Shown here in pieces: positions 26,590 to 35,342 of a stretch of 64,000 bases of DNA; position 1 is the stretch's first letter, and each line of letters begins with the position of its first letter. The notes beneath the pieces were generated by a model. The model was not told the DNA's origin, searched no databases, and saw only the letters and a program-made list of their open reading frames with translations. The DNA comes from Clostridium oryzae. GTDB lineage: Bacteria > Bacillota > Clostridia > Clostridiales > Clostridiaceae. The position numbers and the translations under genes were made by a program. The DNA is taken from contig NZ_MZGV01000013.1 of assembly GCF_002029235.1 (NCBI RefSeq), positions 40,357 through 104,356 of the forward strand. The letters run 5' to 3'.

Positions 26590-27306
26590 ATGTTTAGAAT
26601 TATTACGCTAGAGAAGCTCTTGAAGACATTAGACAGGTATGACTATATGGAACTGCATATACATCATACGTATAAACCTAACAAGTCCAATTTCGACGGT
26701 ACTAACGGTATATTTCTTCAAAAAGCCATAAAATATTATCATACACACACTAAAGGATGGGATGATATAGGACAACATGTTACCTTGCTCCCCGATGGAA
26801 GATTTGTAACAGGAAGGGATTTTGGGAAAACACCTGTAAGTATATCTATGTACAATAAAGATGCTTTTTCGTGCGAAATACTAGGTAATTTTGATGTTGG
26901 TAAAGAGGAACTTCAGGGTGCGCAAGAGGAGAGTGTGATAGAGCTTGCGAGATATTTTTATAATAAGGGCTGTTATATAAGGTTTCACAAGGAAAACTGC
27001 CATAAGACTTGCCCAGGAAGTTCAATCTCTAAAGAAAAATTTATGCGGCAGGTTAGAACTCCTAAGGAAAAAGTAGATAATATTTTAGAATATAAGGATA
27101 AACCCATTCTTAAAGAAGGCAGTGAAAATGAATATGTTAAATTACTTCAGAACAGATTGAATTACTTCGGGTTCAATGCAGGTGAAACTGACGGAATATT
27201 CGGTGAAAAAACATTAGATGCAGTTAAGAGATTTCAAAAATCTAGAAAACTTAAAGTAAACGGTGTCATGGATAAAAAAACTTGGGCATGTATGTTTAGC
27301 AGGTAA
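26590..27306 (+). CDS. N-acetylmuramoyl-L-alanine amidase-like protein with peptidoglycan-binding domain
   Basis: 238 residues. The N-terminal domain (about 1-155) is amidase_2/PGRP-like, with LHIHHTYKP, GWDDIGQHVTLLPDGRFVTGRDFGKTPVS and HKTCPGSSI supplying the zinc-site His and Cys. A linker leads to a C-terminal PG_binding_1 repeat (about 172-236: GSENEYVKLLQNRLNYFGF, DGIFGEKTLDAVKRFQKS). It should cleave the amide bond between muramic acid and the stem peptide. No signal peptide is visible, so it may be exported otherwise or be of prophage or spore origin. The ribosome site is GGGGG. Confidence 0.85.
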   Translation: MFRIITLEKLLKTLDRYDYMELHIHHTYKPNKSNFDGTNGIFLQKAIKYYHTHTKGWDDIGQHVTLLPDGRFVTGRDFGKTPVSISMYNKDAFSCEILGNFDVGKEELQGAQEESVIELARYFYNKGCYIRFHKENCHKTCPGSSISKEKFMRQVRTPKEKVDNILEYKDKPILKEGSENEYVKLLQNRLNYFGFNAGETDGIFGEKTLDAVKRFQKSRKLKVNGVMDKKTWACMFSR

Positions 27307-27379
27307 ATAAATTGCGAACTAAGCAAGTAAATTAAATGAAGATAATATTAAGCAGTTAGATTATGCTTTAAACAGATAA

Positions 27380-27603
27380 GAGAAAAGAGTAAAGAGTAGA
27401 GAGAAAAGTGAAGGAAGAAATTCTGCTGTGCAGAATTTCAGAGAATTTAAATCTGATTATCGGCGATAACTTTTTAAAAACTAAGACTATACCTAGTATT
27501 ACAAAAGGATTATCAAAATAATTAGGAGTCTCTATACAATCAAAATTCAGCATAGCTGAATTTTAACCTTCACTTTTCTCTTATCTCTTTTCTCTTTACT
27601 CTT
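27380..27603. repeat. Nested palindromic element flanked by pyrimidine/purine arms
   Basis: An outer arm AGAGAAAAGAGTAAAGAGTA with AGTGAAGG (27378-27414) is complementary to CCTTCACTTTTCTCTTATCT with TTTACTCTT (27567-27603). Inside are two small palindromes: GAAATTCTGC-TGT-GCAGAATTTC near 27418-27441 and AATTCAGC-ATA-GCTGAATT near 27543-27563. The central AT-rich segment has only an unconvincing minus-strand frame. It looks like a miniature mobile or repeat element between the amidase and rubrerythrin genes. Confidence 0.55.
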
Positions 27604-27743
27604 AACTCTCATACCTATTTAATGCACTTTCTCTTAACTATTCCGTCTAGAGCATTTAGTTCGTAATATATTTATATAATGAATTATTCCAGCTAATAAT
27701 AAGAATAATATAAACGTAAATATTTTTAGAGGAGGAATTGATA

Positions 27744-28298
27744 ATGGCAGTAAATAATGCTATGACAGCTGATTTTTTACGTTCGGCTTACGGTGGAGAG
27801 AGTATGGCACATATGAGATATTTAATATGGGGAGATGCGGCAGCTGGCAGTAATTTCCCAAACATAGGAAGGTTATTTAAAGCAGTAGCTTATGCAGAAT
27901 GGGCTCATGCCAAAAACCATTTTAACGTACTTAAGGAACAAGTAGGGGATAGCACAGTAACAGCAGGAGCTGTATTTGGCAATACAGATATAGTACAGAA
28001 TCTTCAAGGAGCAATAGATGGTGAGCTTCATGAGGTAAATCAGATGTATCCGGTATATCTAGAAACTGCTAGATTTCAACAGGAAAAGGATGCAGAAAAG
28101 TCATTTCATTTTGCTCTTGAGGCAGAAAAAATACATGCAAAATTATTTCAGGATGCTCAGAATGCTGCTAAAGGAGGACAGGATATAGGCAGTGAAACAA
28201 TTTATATATGTCCTGTATGCGGTTATACTGAGATTGGAGACAATGTAGAAAAATGCCCAGTGTGCGGAGCCGATAAAAAAATATTTAAAAGTTATTAA
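27744..28298 (+). CDS. Rubrerythrin
   Basis: About 184 residues. A ferritin-like diiron domain comes first, with Glu/His ligands in GGESMAHMRY, EWAHAKNHF, GELHEVNQMYPVY and ALEAEKIHAKLF. A rubredoxin-like Fe(Cys)4 domain follows (CPVCGY...CPVCGADKKIF). It reduces hydrogen peroxide in the cytoplasm of anaerobes using electrons from reduced rubredoxin or NADH systems. ATG 27744 is eight bases after GGAGG; the TTG at 27738 is too close to it. A terminator follows, so it is monocistronic. Confidence 0.93.
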   Translation: MAVNNAMTADFLRSAYGGESMAHMRYLIWGDAAAGSNFPNIGRLFKAVAYAEWAHAKNHFNVLKEQVGDSTVTAGAVFGNTDIVQNLQGAIDGELHEVNQMYPVYLETARFQQEKDAEKSFHFALEAEKIHAKLFQDAQNAAKGGQDIGSETIYICPVCGYTEIGDNVEKCPVCGADKKIFKSY

Positions 28299-28304
28299 CA
28301 TATG

Positions 28305-28329
28305 AATAGGGAGTAATCCCTATTTTTTC
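28305..28329 (+). terminator. Intrinsic terminator after rubrerythrin
   Basis: AATAGGGA-GTA-ATCCCTATT followed by a T tract. The remaining ~250 bp to the next gene contain no recognisable feature. Confidence 0.8.
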
Positions 28330-28586
28330 ATTGTCTAGGGATTTATAAAATTTCTCATATAGATAAGTCAAATTGTAAATTGTAAATGAGGAATGAGGAA
28401 TTATTGTATGTTCAAGAGAACTTTTAATATAAGTAAATAGTATATTATAAAGAGAGGTGGCGTTAGTCAACTAATTTATGTTATTCTTAATAGATACAAT
28501 AGACAATCTTATTAACCAATTTTATAATATGTATAAGACTAAATAGTTTGGGATACTTCGGACAATGGGGGTTAAGGAGAATTTTA

Positions 28587-30443
28587 ATGAAAAAAATAAA
28601 ACAAATAGCGCTAAACAACTTAGATGTTCTCATATTTTTTGTTTGTGTCTTTGCGAAACTATTGGGTTTCGGTTTACAAATACAGGACAAAAACATTTAT
28701 GCTCTGCTTTTTCTACTAGGACCTGCTGCATCATCGATTTTAATATTTTGCGGAATAGGTTTTTTGTTTAACAAGAGAGCGCGAACTAGATTTTTTTATA
28801 TTGTGAATATAGTAATTAGTACACTGATTTTGGTGGACTCTGTGTATTATGGATATTTTAGGGACATGTTCTCAATACCGGTAATACAAAACGGTATATT
28901 GCTTGGGCCAGTTAAATCAAGTGTAGCAAGTCTATTTAAATGGCAATATCTACTATACTATATAGATATTTTAATAATACCATCAATACCTTATAAACTT
29001 ATGCTTGATAAAAGCATAATGTTTAAAAGAAGATTGGTTTCCTTTGCTGTAGTATTTTTAATTGGAACTGGTGGAAACGCCTTTTTCATATATGATTTAA
29101 ATGAACAGCAGCCTAGGTTGTTAACCACAATGTTCAACAGAATATACATAGCAGATATGCTTGGTGGCATAAATTACCATGGACTTGATGTATATAATTT
29201 CTTCCAGAGAGAACTTCAGAAGCATACTAAACTCTCTAAGGATAAAGAAAAAGCAATAAAAACATTTTTAAACAGCAATAAGTCTAAAGGCTATACTGCT
29301 TTGAAAGGCAAGGGAAAGGGTAAAAACCTCATAGTGATCCAGGTTGAAGCACTTCAGCAGTTTGTAATAGGCAATAGTATAAACGGTCAAGAGATCACTC
29401 CTAATTTAAACAAGTGGCTTAAGCGAAGTGCATATTTTGACAATTATTATTATCAAGTAGCTTCAGGTAACACTTCAGATGCTGAATTTATGACAAACAA
29501 TTCTCTTTTTCCGGCAGCGGAGGGAGCGGCGGCTTACTTATATTGTGGAAATGATTTGAACTCTCTTCCAAAAGCATTAAAGAAAGAGAATTACAAAGCG
29601 ATAGCTCTTCATGGATATAGAGAGGATTTTTGGAATAGAAGTGTTATGAATAAGACAGAGGGTTATGACATATTCTATGGTCAAAGAAGCTTTAAAATCA
29701 ATGAAACTATAGGAATGGGTCTTAGTGATAGATCATTTTTAAATCAATCTTTTAATATACTAAAGAAAACACATCAGCCATATTTTAGCTTTCTAACAAC
29801 ATTAACAAGCCACTACCCTTTTAATGCTATATCGAAATATGGAGATTTTAATGTAGGAGAGTATAAGGGCAGTCTTTTTGGGGATTATTTAAAATCTATA
29901 CATTATACAGATCAGCAGCTTGGAATGTTCCTTGATAAGTTGGACAAAGAAGGCATAACAGATAATTCAATCATTGCTATATATGGAGATCATTATGCTA
30001 TACCGCAAAATCAGCAGAAGAATTTATACAGTTTTCTTAATGCTACGCAGAGAAACGAACTGACATGGGCAGAACTTCAGAAGGTTCCATTGTTTATACA
30101 TTTTCCTAAAGATGAAAATAAGGGAGTAAGACATACTTATGGCGGAGAAATGGATTTGTACCCTACTATAGCTAATTTATATGATTTACCTACAAAATAT
30201 ATGATGGGTAAGGACATATTTAATTCAAAGGAACAGGGAGTAATTTTTAGAAATGGATCCTTCACTGATGGAAAAATATTCTATTTGGCTCCATCAAATA
30301 AGTACTATGATATAGCATCAGGAAAGCAGATTTCTGAGACAGCTGAATTGAGTGAAAAGAAGAAAGAAGCTGAGAAAAAATTAGAATACTCTGATACTAT
30401 ATTAAACCATAATCTGCTTCAGAAATTTAACAATGATAAGTAA
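28587..30443 (+). CDS. LTA synthase-family phosphoglycerol transferase (sulfatase fold)
   Basis: About 618 residues from ATG 28587, seven bases after AAGGAGA. Five hydrophobic spans occupy residues 1-175. They are followed by an extracellular sulfatase-like domain with NLIVIQVEALQQFVIG (metal Glu), SGNTSDAEF (nucleophile T296, equivalent to LtaS Thr300), TSHYPFN and IYGDHYAI. Such enzymes polymerise glycerol phosphate on a glycolipid anchor to make lipoteichoic acid, or modify glycolipids. Intact and of usual length. It stands 28 bp upstream of the PhzF gene. Confidence 0.92.
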   Translation: MKKIKQIALNNLDVLIFFVCVFAKLLGFGLQIQDKNIYALLFLLGPAASSILIFCGIGFLFNKRARTRFFYIVNIVISTLILVDSVYYGYFRDMFSIPVIQNGILLGPVKSSVASLFKWQYLLYYIDILIIPSIPYKLMLDKSIMFKRRLVSFAVVFLIGTGGNAFFIYDLNEQQPRLLTTMFNRIYIADMLGGINYHGLDVYNFFQRELQKHTKLSKDKEKAIKTFLNSNKSKGYTALKGKGKGKNLIVIQVEALQQFVIGNSINGQEITPNLNKWLKRSAYFDNYYYQVASGNTSDAEFMTNNSLFPAAEGAAAYLYCGNDLNSLPKALKKENYKAIALHGYREDFWNRSVMNKTEGYDIFYGQRSFKINETIGMGLSDRSFLNQSFNILKKTHQPYFSFLTTLTSHYPFNAISKYGDFNVGEYKGSLFGDYLKSIHYTDQQLGMFLDKLDKEGITDNSIIAIYGDHYAIPQNQQKNLYSFLNATQRNELTWAELQKVPLFIHFPKDENKGVRHTYGGEMDLYPTIANLYDLPTKYMMGKDIFNSKEQGVIFRNGSFTDGKIFYLAPSNKYYDIASGKQISETAELSEKKKEAEKKLEYSDTILNHNLLQKFNNDK

Positions 30444-30470
30444 GCAACATAAAAAGAGGATGTTGATGAT

Positions 30471-31343
30471 ATGAAAATAAAGGTATATAAACTTAATGCT
30501 TTTGCTAAAAACGATGAAGGAGGAAATGGTGCAGGAGTAGTATTTAATGAATATGATATTTCGGATAAAGTAAAACAGTCCATAGCAGAAGAGATAGGAT
30601 TTTCTGAAACCGCATTTATCGAAAAATCAGAAAAAGCGGACTTCAAAATAAGATTCTTTACTCCGAGGGCAGAGGTAGACCTATGCGGACATGCTACGAT
30701 AGGAAGTTTTTATCTTATGAAGCTTTTAAACATAATACATTCGGGAGAATATTCAGAAGAAACCAAAGCTGGAATAATGGAAATTGATGTATATGAGGAT
30801 GGAACTATCTTCATGCATCAGAATTTACCGGAATTTTATCAGCAGCTGGATGCAGAACGTATAAGTAAGGCCCTAGGTGTTGATAAAAACTCTATTAGGG
30901 AGGATATACCTATACAGGTTGTTTCTACAGGACTTAAGGATATAATCATACCTGTGAAATCTATTAATGTATTAAATGAAATCAAGCCTAATTTTAATAT
31001 GATATCTGAAATAAGCAAAGCAGAGAGCACTGTAGGTATGCATGTTTTTACTATGGATACTATTTCAGATTTAGATACGGCTCAATGCAGGAATTTTGCT
31101 CCGCTATATGACATAAACGAAGAATCAGCTACAGGTACATCTAATGCGGCTTTAGCCTGTTATCTTTACAGACATGGATTAATAGAAAAACACCAGGCTA
31201 AAAGCCTAGTGTTTGAGCAGGGATATGTTATGGGCAAACCATCTGAAATAAAAGCTAGGCTTTCATTTCGCGGGGATAATATAAAATCGGTAGAAGTTGG
31301 TGGTATAGCTGGTAATATAACAGAAAGCTATATTGAAATATAA
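30471..31343 (+). CDS. PhzF-family isomerase/epimerase-like protein
   Basis: 290 residues with the two-lobed diaminopimelate-epimerase-like fold of PhzF proteins: NAFAKNDEGGNGAGVVF, the catalytic Glu region GFSETAFIE, RFFTPRAEVDLCGHATIGSFY, and in the second lobe FAPLYDINEESATGTSNAALACYL. PhzF itself isomerises a phenazine precursor. Clostridial relatives have no assigned substrate, and no phenazine genes are present here. The frame is intact and a GAGG site precedes the ATG. Confidence 0.9.
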   Translation: MKIKVYKLNAFAKNDEGGNGAGVVFNEYDISDKVKQSIAEEIGFSETAFIEKSEKADFKIRFFTPRAEVDLCGHATIGSFYLMKLLNIIHSGEYSEETKAGIMEIDVYEDGTIFMHQNLPEFYQQLDAERISKALGVDKNSIREDIPIQVVSTGLKDIIIPVKSINVLNEIKPNFNMISEISKAESTVGMHVFTMDTISDLDTAQCRNFAPLYDINEESATGTSNAALACYLYRHGLIEKHQAKSLVFEQGYVMGKPSEIKARLSFRGDNIKSVEVGGIAGNITESYIEI

Positions 31344-31367
31344 TGGCCTGCGCAGGATGCATCTTTT

Positions 31368-32528
31368 TTATTTTGACGCTTGGCTTAAAGCGTCATTAAC
31401 AGCCTCTATTATTCCATTGCTTGTTCTTGTAGCACCAGACACAGTATCCACATCAGTGGATTGAGCAGCTATTATTTCTTGGGGTATAACCTGCATAGGA
31501 GTTTGAGCAAATCTAGGGGTTTCATTGTCAGAAACTATATCTATTTTGGTTATTTTTCCATTTTCAACTTTTACGGATACTTGAAGTCCCGGCATATAAC
31601 CAGTACCTTCTCCAGAGTAAGTACCATCTTTATATTTAGAAGTAGAGCTCGAATTGCTTGACGCTGTAATTATGTTGGCAGCTGCAAGTTTGCTTCCAAG
31701 TAAATAGTTTAATCCGTAGAAACCAGTAAAAATAGCTATAGCGACAGCGCTTAAGGCAGCAGAGTTAACTCTTGTAAAGGCAGCTGAAGCACTGGCATTA
31801 CTCCTTGGACAGACCTCTGTACATCTCATACAATTTATACATTCACCACTAGTTACTTTATCTCTCTTATAAAGATCTATACCCATAGCACAATTGGAAG
31901 TACACATTTTGCACTTTCCGCAGTGATCTTTAGGTTTGCTTATATTAAAGATCCTAAGTTTAGATATAATTGAGTATATGGCACCAAGAGGACATAAATA
32001 TCTACAGAAAAATCTCTCTACAAAGAAGGCGCCGATGGTAATAAATATTAGCAATATAAAGCCTATTATATATGTGGCAGCGGCGGATTTAATATTGGAT
32101 ATCTGAGCAAATGCGTCCCAAGGACTGGCAGATGAAAAGGCATCAATACTAAGAGACCAGATGAAAATAACTATAAAAACTAACACTGCATATTTAACAT
32201 ATTTTAAAACTCTATCTGTCTCTTCGTCAATTTTAAACTTTATTTTCAAGAACTTACTAGACAGCAGGTATATTAAATCGTTATAAGTACCAAAAGCGCA
32301 TAGCCATCCGCAAAAAAATCTTCCAAAGAGGATTGTAAGTGGAATGAAAGCCACTGCCTCAATAATATTTGCATATTGCTCTTTGATACTGAAACTACCG
32401 TTTATCAACGCTTTATATATCTGACCTATTTCATGAAAAGTAAGGCTAAATAGACCTGGAAACAAAAACAAAAATAATAGTTGGACAACTAGTCTGAAAA
32501 CTTGTATTTTGTGTATTTTCTTGTTCAT
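31368..32528 (-). CDS. Membrane 4Fe-4S protein with C-terminal FMN-binding domain (NosR/NapH-like)
   Basis: 386 residues. The N-terminal half has about five membrane spans with CGWLCAFGTYND and CRYLCPLGAIYS motifs of the NapH/RnfA-like ferredoxin-membrane group. Two 4Fe-4S sites follow (CGKCKMCTSNC and CINCMRCTEVCP). After another span comes an FMN_bind domain (about 300-386) carrying the flavinylation motif DTVSGAT with acceptor T367. It is likely a membrane electron-transfer protein moving electrons to a covalently bound flavin outside. The adjacent apbE gene would install that flavin. Confidence 0.88.
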   Translation of the reverse strand: MNKKIHKIQVFRLVVQLLFLFLFPGLFSLTFHEIGQIYKALINGSFSIKEQYANIIEAVAFIPLTILFGRFFCGWLCAFGTYNDLIYLLSSKFLKIKFKIDEETDRVLKYVKYAVLVFIVIFIWSLSIDAFSSASPWDAFAQISNIKSAAATYIIGFILLIFITIGAFFVERFFCRYLCPLGAIYSIISKLRIFNISKPKDHCGKCKMCTSNCAMGIDLYKRDKVTSGECINCMRCTEVCPRSNASASAAFTRVNSAALSAVAIAIFTGFYGLNYLLGSKLAAANIITASSNSSSTSKYKDGTYSGEGTGYMPGLQVSVKVENGKITKIDIVSDNETPRFAQTPMQVIPQEIIAAQSTDVDTVSGATRTSNGIIEAVNDALSQASK

Positions 32529-32539
32529 ATATAATCACC

Positions 32540-33514
32540 TCAAAATTTGTTAATGTACATAAATGTGTCATCTATTAGCTTAAAATCATTCTTCATTCCC
32601 GATGTAACATAAATTCTTCTATCCTCTGTTATAAATATAGCTTCTGCATCTTCTTTACTTTCAATGAAATCAAAACCATCGTCTATTCCTAGATTATAAG
32701 CACAAGTAGATAGTGCATCAGCAGCCATAGAGTTTGAGCTTATTACTGTTACGCTAATAATTTCATTATCAGTTGGATAACCCGTTTTAGGGTCTATTAT
32801 ATGGTGATATTTTTTACCACCGGCAATAAAAAACCTTTCATAGTTCCCAGAGGTTACTACAGCTTGGTTAGATGCATACACGGCACCCATTATCTTTCCT
32901 CTTTCAGATAGCGGATTTTGAATTCCAACCCTCCATAAAGAGCCATCTGGCTTCATTCCAAGGGCATAAATATTCCCTCCGAGGTCTATGATTGCACTTT
33001 TTACATCGCTGCTGTGCAATATATTTATTACCTCATTAGCTGCGTAACCTTTTACTATACTTCCTCCATCAATCATCTGTCCTTCATTTTTCAATAAAAT
33101 TGTTTTGCTATTGTTATCTATATTTATCTGATTAAAATCACATAGAATAATAGCTTTTTCTATTTCAGATTCATCGGGAACACAGCCATTTTTTTTCGCA
33201 TCAGTCCACAGTTTTATGAGCGGTCCAGTGAGCATATTAAAAGCTCCATTGGATTCTTTACTGTATTTGATTCCAGAGTCAACTACATAAATTAACTCAT
33301 TTGATACTTTTACTGGAGTTTTACCAGCGTTTTGATTTATTTCAGAAAATTTGCTATACGGTTTGAATACGGAAAAGGTATCGTCTATTTCTAGTACTTT
33401 TTTTCTAGCACTCTTTAAACATTCATGAGGGAAGCTGTCGTCGTAAATTCGTATTATATTATCAGTGCCAAGCGCATAAAAGCTTATTGAAGGTAAAGCA
33501 GTTACATTGGTCAT
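32540..33514 (-). CDS. apbE: FAD:protein FMN transferase
   Basis: 324 residues of the ApbE family, which transfers FMN from FAD to a Thr in the S/T-G-A-T motif of target proteins. Recognisable blocks are IDDTFSVFKPYSKFSEINQNAG, FNMLTGPLIKLW, DGGSIVKGYAANEV, IDLGGNIYALG and the Mg-binding region HHIDPKTGYP...SNSMAADALSTCAYNLG. No lipobox is evident, so it is probably cytoplasmic or membrane-tethered by other means. It is upstream of and co-transcribed with the FMN-binding protein (11-bp gap), whose DTVSGAT is the obvious substrate. Confidence 0.93.
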   Translation of the reverse strand: MTNVTALPSISFYALGTDNIIRIYDDSFPHECLKSARKKVLEIDDTFSVFKPYSKFSEINQNAGKTPVKVSNELIYVVDSGIKYSKESNGAFNMLTGPLIKLWTDAKKNGCVPDESEIEKAIILCDFNQINIDNNSKTILLKNEGQMIDGGSIVKGYAANEVINILHSSDVKSAIIDLGGNIYALGMKPDGSLWRVGIQNPLSERGKIMGAVYASNQAVVTSGNYERFFIAGGKKYHHIIDPKTGYPTDNEIISVTVISSNSMAADALSTCAYNLGIDDGFDFIESKEDAEAIFITEDRRIYVTSGMKNDFKLIDDTFMYINKF

Positions 33515-33600
33515 ATTTCATCCTCCTTTTGCAAAGGTTATTTATTCTATGGGATTATTGTAATAGACAAAACTGAAAATAAGCTGAGAAAAATAAAAAA

Positions 33601-33890
33601 AGATTACATCCTACGTAGGCTAATTCCATTCATTAAGTAATTACACCACATCTTTGAGGCAAATTTTCTAATGGCTCATAACTCGGCTGCGCCTCAAACA
33701 ATTCGCCATCTTAACGGAAATTTCCCTCAAAGACATAGGTAATTACTAAACTCACTTCAAATGCCTACTTCTGATGCAATCTTTTTTATGCCCTAACTCT
33801 TAATATTCACAAAATGCTTTTATTATATTGCTTTTGTTGCATTCTTATCTTAATTCGCTAACTTCAAAATATATTACCGTTTCTTTTTAA
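33601..33890 (-). ncRNA. Candidate structured RNA or palindromic repeat, copy B
   Basis: The minus strand repeats the element at 9985-10263. The palindrome proper spans 33601-33782: AGATTGCATC...GTAGGC pairs with GCCTACGTAGGATGTAATCT, and TCTTTGAGG pairs with CCTCAAAGA. The core containing GATGGCGAATTGTTTGAGG is identical to copy A. Similarity continues on the 5' side to about 33890, including the AATATAATAA promoter-like block. The stretch 33891-33975 holds nothing recognisable. Confidence 0.6.
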
Positions 33891-33975
33891 CTTCTTCGCA
33901 AGCATGCTGTACCGTTTTTTTATTTAGCAACCATCTTTTCTCCTATTTAGTGGTCTATCCTAATATTAATTAAGA

Positions 33976-34020
33976 GTTATCCATAATTGGCAAAAATCAT
34001 AAATTCCTAGAGACTAAAAA
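33976..34020 (-). repeat. Post-terminator repeat motif, DnaA-like end degenerate
   Basis: On the minus strand TTAGTCTCTAGGAATTTATG...GCCAATTATGGATAACTC matches the 10459 and 18792 motifs. Here the DnaA-box-like end reads TTATCCATA. As at the other sites, it lies immediately behind a terminator. Confidence 0.5.
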
Positions 34021-34070
34021 ATTTGAGTGACCTCTGGTTATTAGAAAGTAATCCAAAAGGCCACTCAAAC
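34014..34070 (-). terminator. Terminator after the GntR-LacI regulator gene
   Basis: On the minus strand TTTGAGTGGCC and GGTCACTCAAA form the stem (one G-U), followed by six Ts. It lies 30 bp after the regulator stop codon. Confidence 0.8.
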
Positions 34071-34099
34071 TTAATTAAGTTTCATGAAATTAATATTTT

Positions 34100-35182
34100 T
34101 TAGTTTATCTTATAGACAGACTCTCGCTCGATTAAGTTTATATCTACAGAGATAACAGAAGGTTTTTCACTGCGGCTGGTACTTTCTATATCTTTCAGAA
34201 GCAGTTCAGCAGCCAGAAACCCCATTTTCTCAAAGTCCTGAGAAATAGTAGTAAGAGCAGGTTCAACAAAAGCAGAGGCTTGAATGTTGTCAAATCCAAC
34301 AATGGAGAGATCTTTAGGCAAATCAAAACCCATATTCTTAGCTAGTTTCATAAGGTGGATAGCACAAAGATCATTTTCGGCTATTACGGAAGTTATATGG
34401 TTCTTAGATACATATTTCAGAAAATCAGTAATATAGTCCTCCAGAGTAGTTTTATCAAAAACATCAGGATAAATATTTTTTGAATAAAAATCTAGTCCAT
34501 AATTATGAACAGCTTTTAGATATCCAAGATAGCGATCTCTTACTGAGGTGGAATGAGTTATCTCATGTGTAGCTATAAATGCTATTTTTGTATGATTATT
34601 TTTTATAAGATATTCAGCAGCAGTATAGCCTCCGGAAAAGTTATCAGCAGAAACATTATTAAAGTCTATGCCGCTGAGTTTTTTATCTATAATGACTGTA
34701 GGAAATTCATCGAGATGTATAGAAAACAGCGTATCAAGGTTTGAACTGCTTGTTTCTGGATAAAGTATAAGTCCCGCATACTGGCAGATGATTGACTGTA
34801 AATTATCATGGTTTATAAAAGCTGAAGGCTGTATACTAAGTTTATAGTCTGTATGTTTAAGGCAATTAATAATACCTTTAGTGTAATCACCAAAACCAAG
34901 GTTGTCAGGAAATGGAAGTATAAATAAAATGTCATTTGATTTTTGCTCTCCAGAGGCTAGTTTACCGCTTTTACTTACAAAGCTTCCCTTGCCTTGAATT
35001 CTGTATATCAGATGTTCATTTTCTAAGTCGGAAAGAGCCCTTTTTGAGGTTATCCTGCTAACATTGTAAAGTACAGATAATTCAAGCTCTGTAGGTATCT
35101 GATCCCCTGGAGCTAACTCACCTGTAGTAATTTTATTTTTTAGGTCGTCTTCAATTTTTTTATATAAAGGAACAGATTCCAT
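34100..35182 (-). CDS. GntR-LacI hybrid regulator (AraR-like)
   Basis: 360 residues: an N-terminal GntR winged helix (VPLYKKIEDDLKNKITTGELAPGDQIPTELELSVLYNVSRITSKRAL, about 4-70), then a periplasmic-binding-protein-like effector domain of the LacI/AraR type (IVGFDNIQASAFVEPALTTISQDFEKMG near the end). It is divergent from the GH125 and GH38 genes. The intergenic region contains three TGATATATCA-like sites, so it is probably a sugar-responsive repressor of that operon and of itself. The effector is likely mannose or a mannoside, by inference. Confidence 0.88.
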   Translation of the reverse strand: MESVPLYKKIEDDLKNKITTGELAPGDQIPTELELSVLYNVSRITSKRALSDLENEHLIYRIQGKGSFVSKSGKLASGEQKSNDILFILPFPDNLGFGDYTKGIINCLKHTDYKLSIQPSAFINHDNLQSIICQYAGLILYPETSSSNLDTLFSIHLDEFPTVIIDKKLSGIDFNNVSADNFSGGYTAAEYLIKNNHTKIAFIATHEITHSTSVRDRYLGYLKAVHNYGLDFYSKNIYPDVFDKTTLEDYITDFLKYVSKNHITSVIAENDLCAIHLMKLAKNMGFDLPKDLSIVGFDNIQASAFVEPALTTISQDFEKMGFLAAELLLKDIESTSRSEKPSVISVDINLIERESVYKIN

Positions 35183-35212
35183 AACAACTCTCCTTAATTA
35201 TTACTTACTATA

Positions 35213-35324
35213 ATGATATATTCTATTTAAAATAATAACATAAAATGATAATGGCATGGCATAAAAATGATTGTAACTAAAAAGGATATATCATATAATA
35301 TATTTAATAATAAAATGATATATC
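35213..35324. promoter_or_regulatory. Three putative operators TGATATATCA
   Basis: A perfect palindrome TGATATATCA at 35315-35324 sits just before the GGAGG of the GH125 gene. Close variants occur at about 35284-35293 (GATATATCAT) and 35214-35222 (TGATATATT). Their position between divergent regulator and target genes fits binding by the GntR-LacI protein. Confidence 0.55.
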
Positions 35325-35342
35325 AAATTTGGAGGTTTTACT

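Noticed and set aside
27368..27553. 61-codon minus-strand frame inside the nested palindrome
   Set aside because: It spans the inverted repeats and has no start context.
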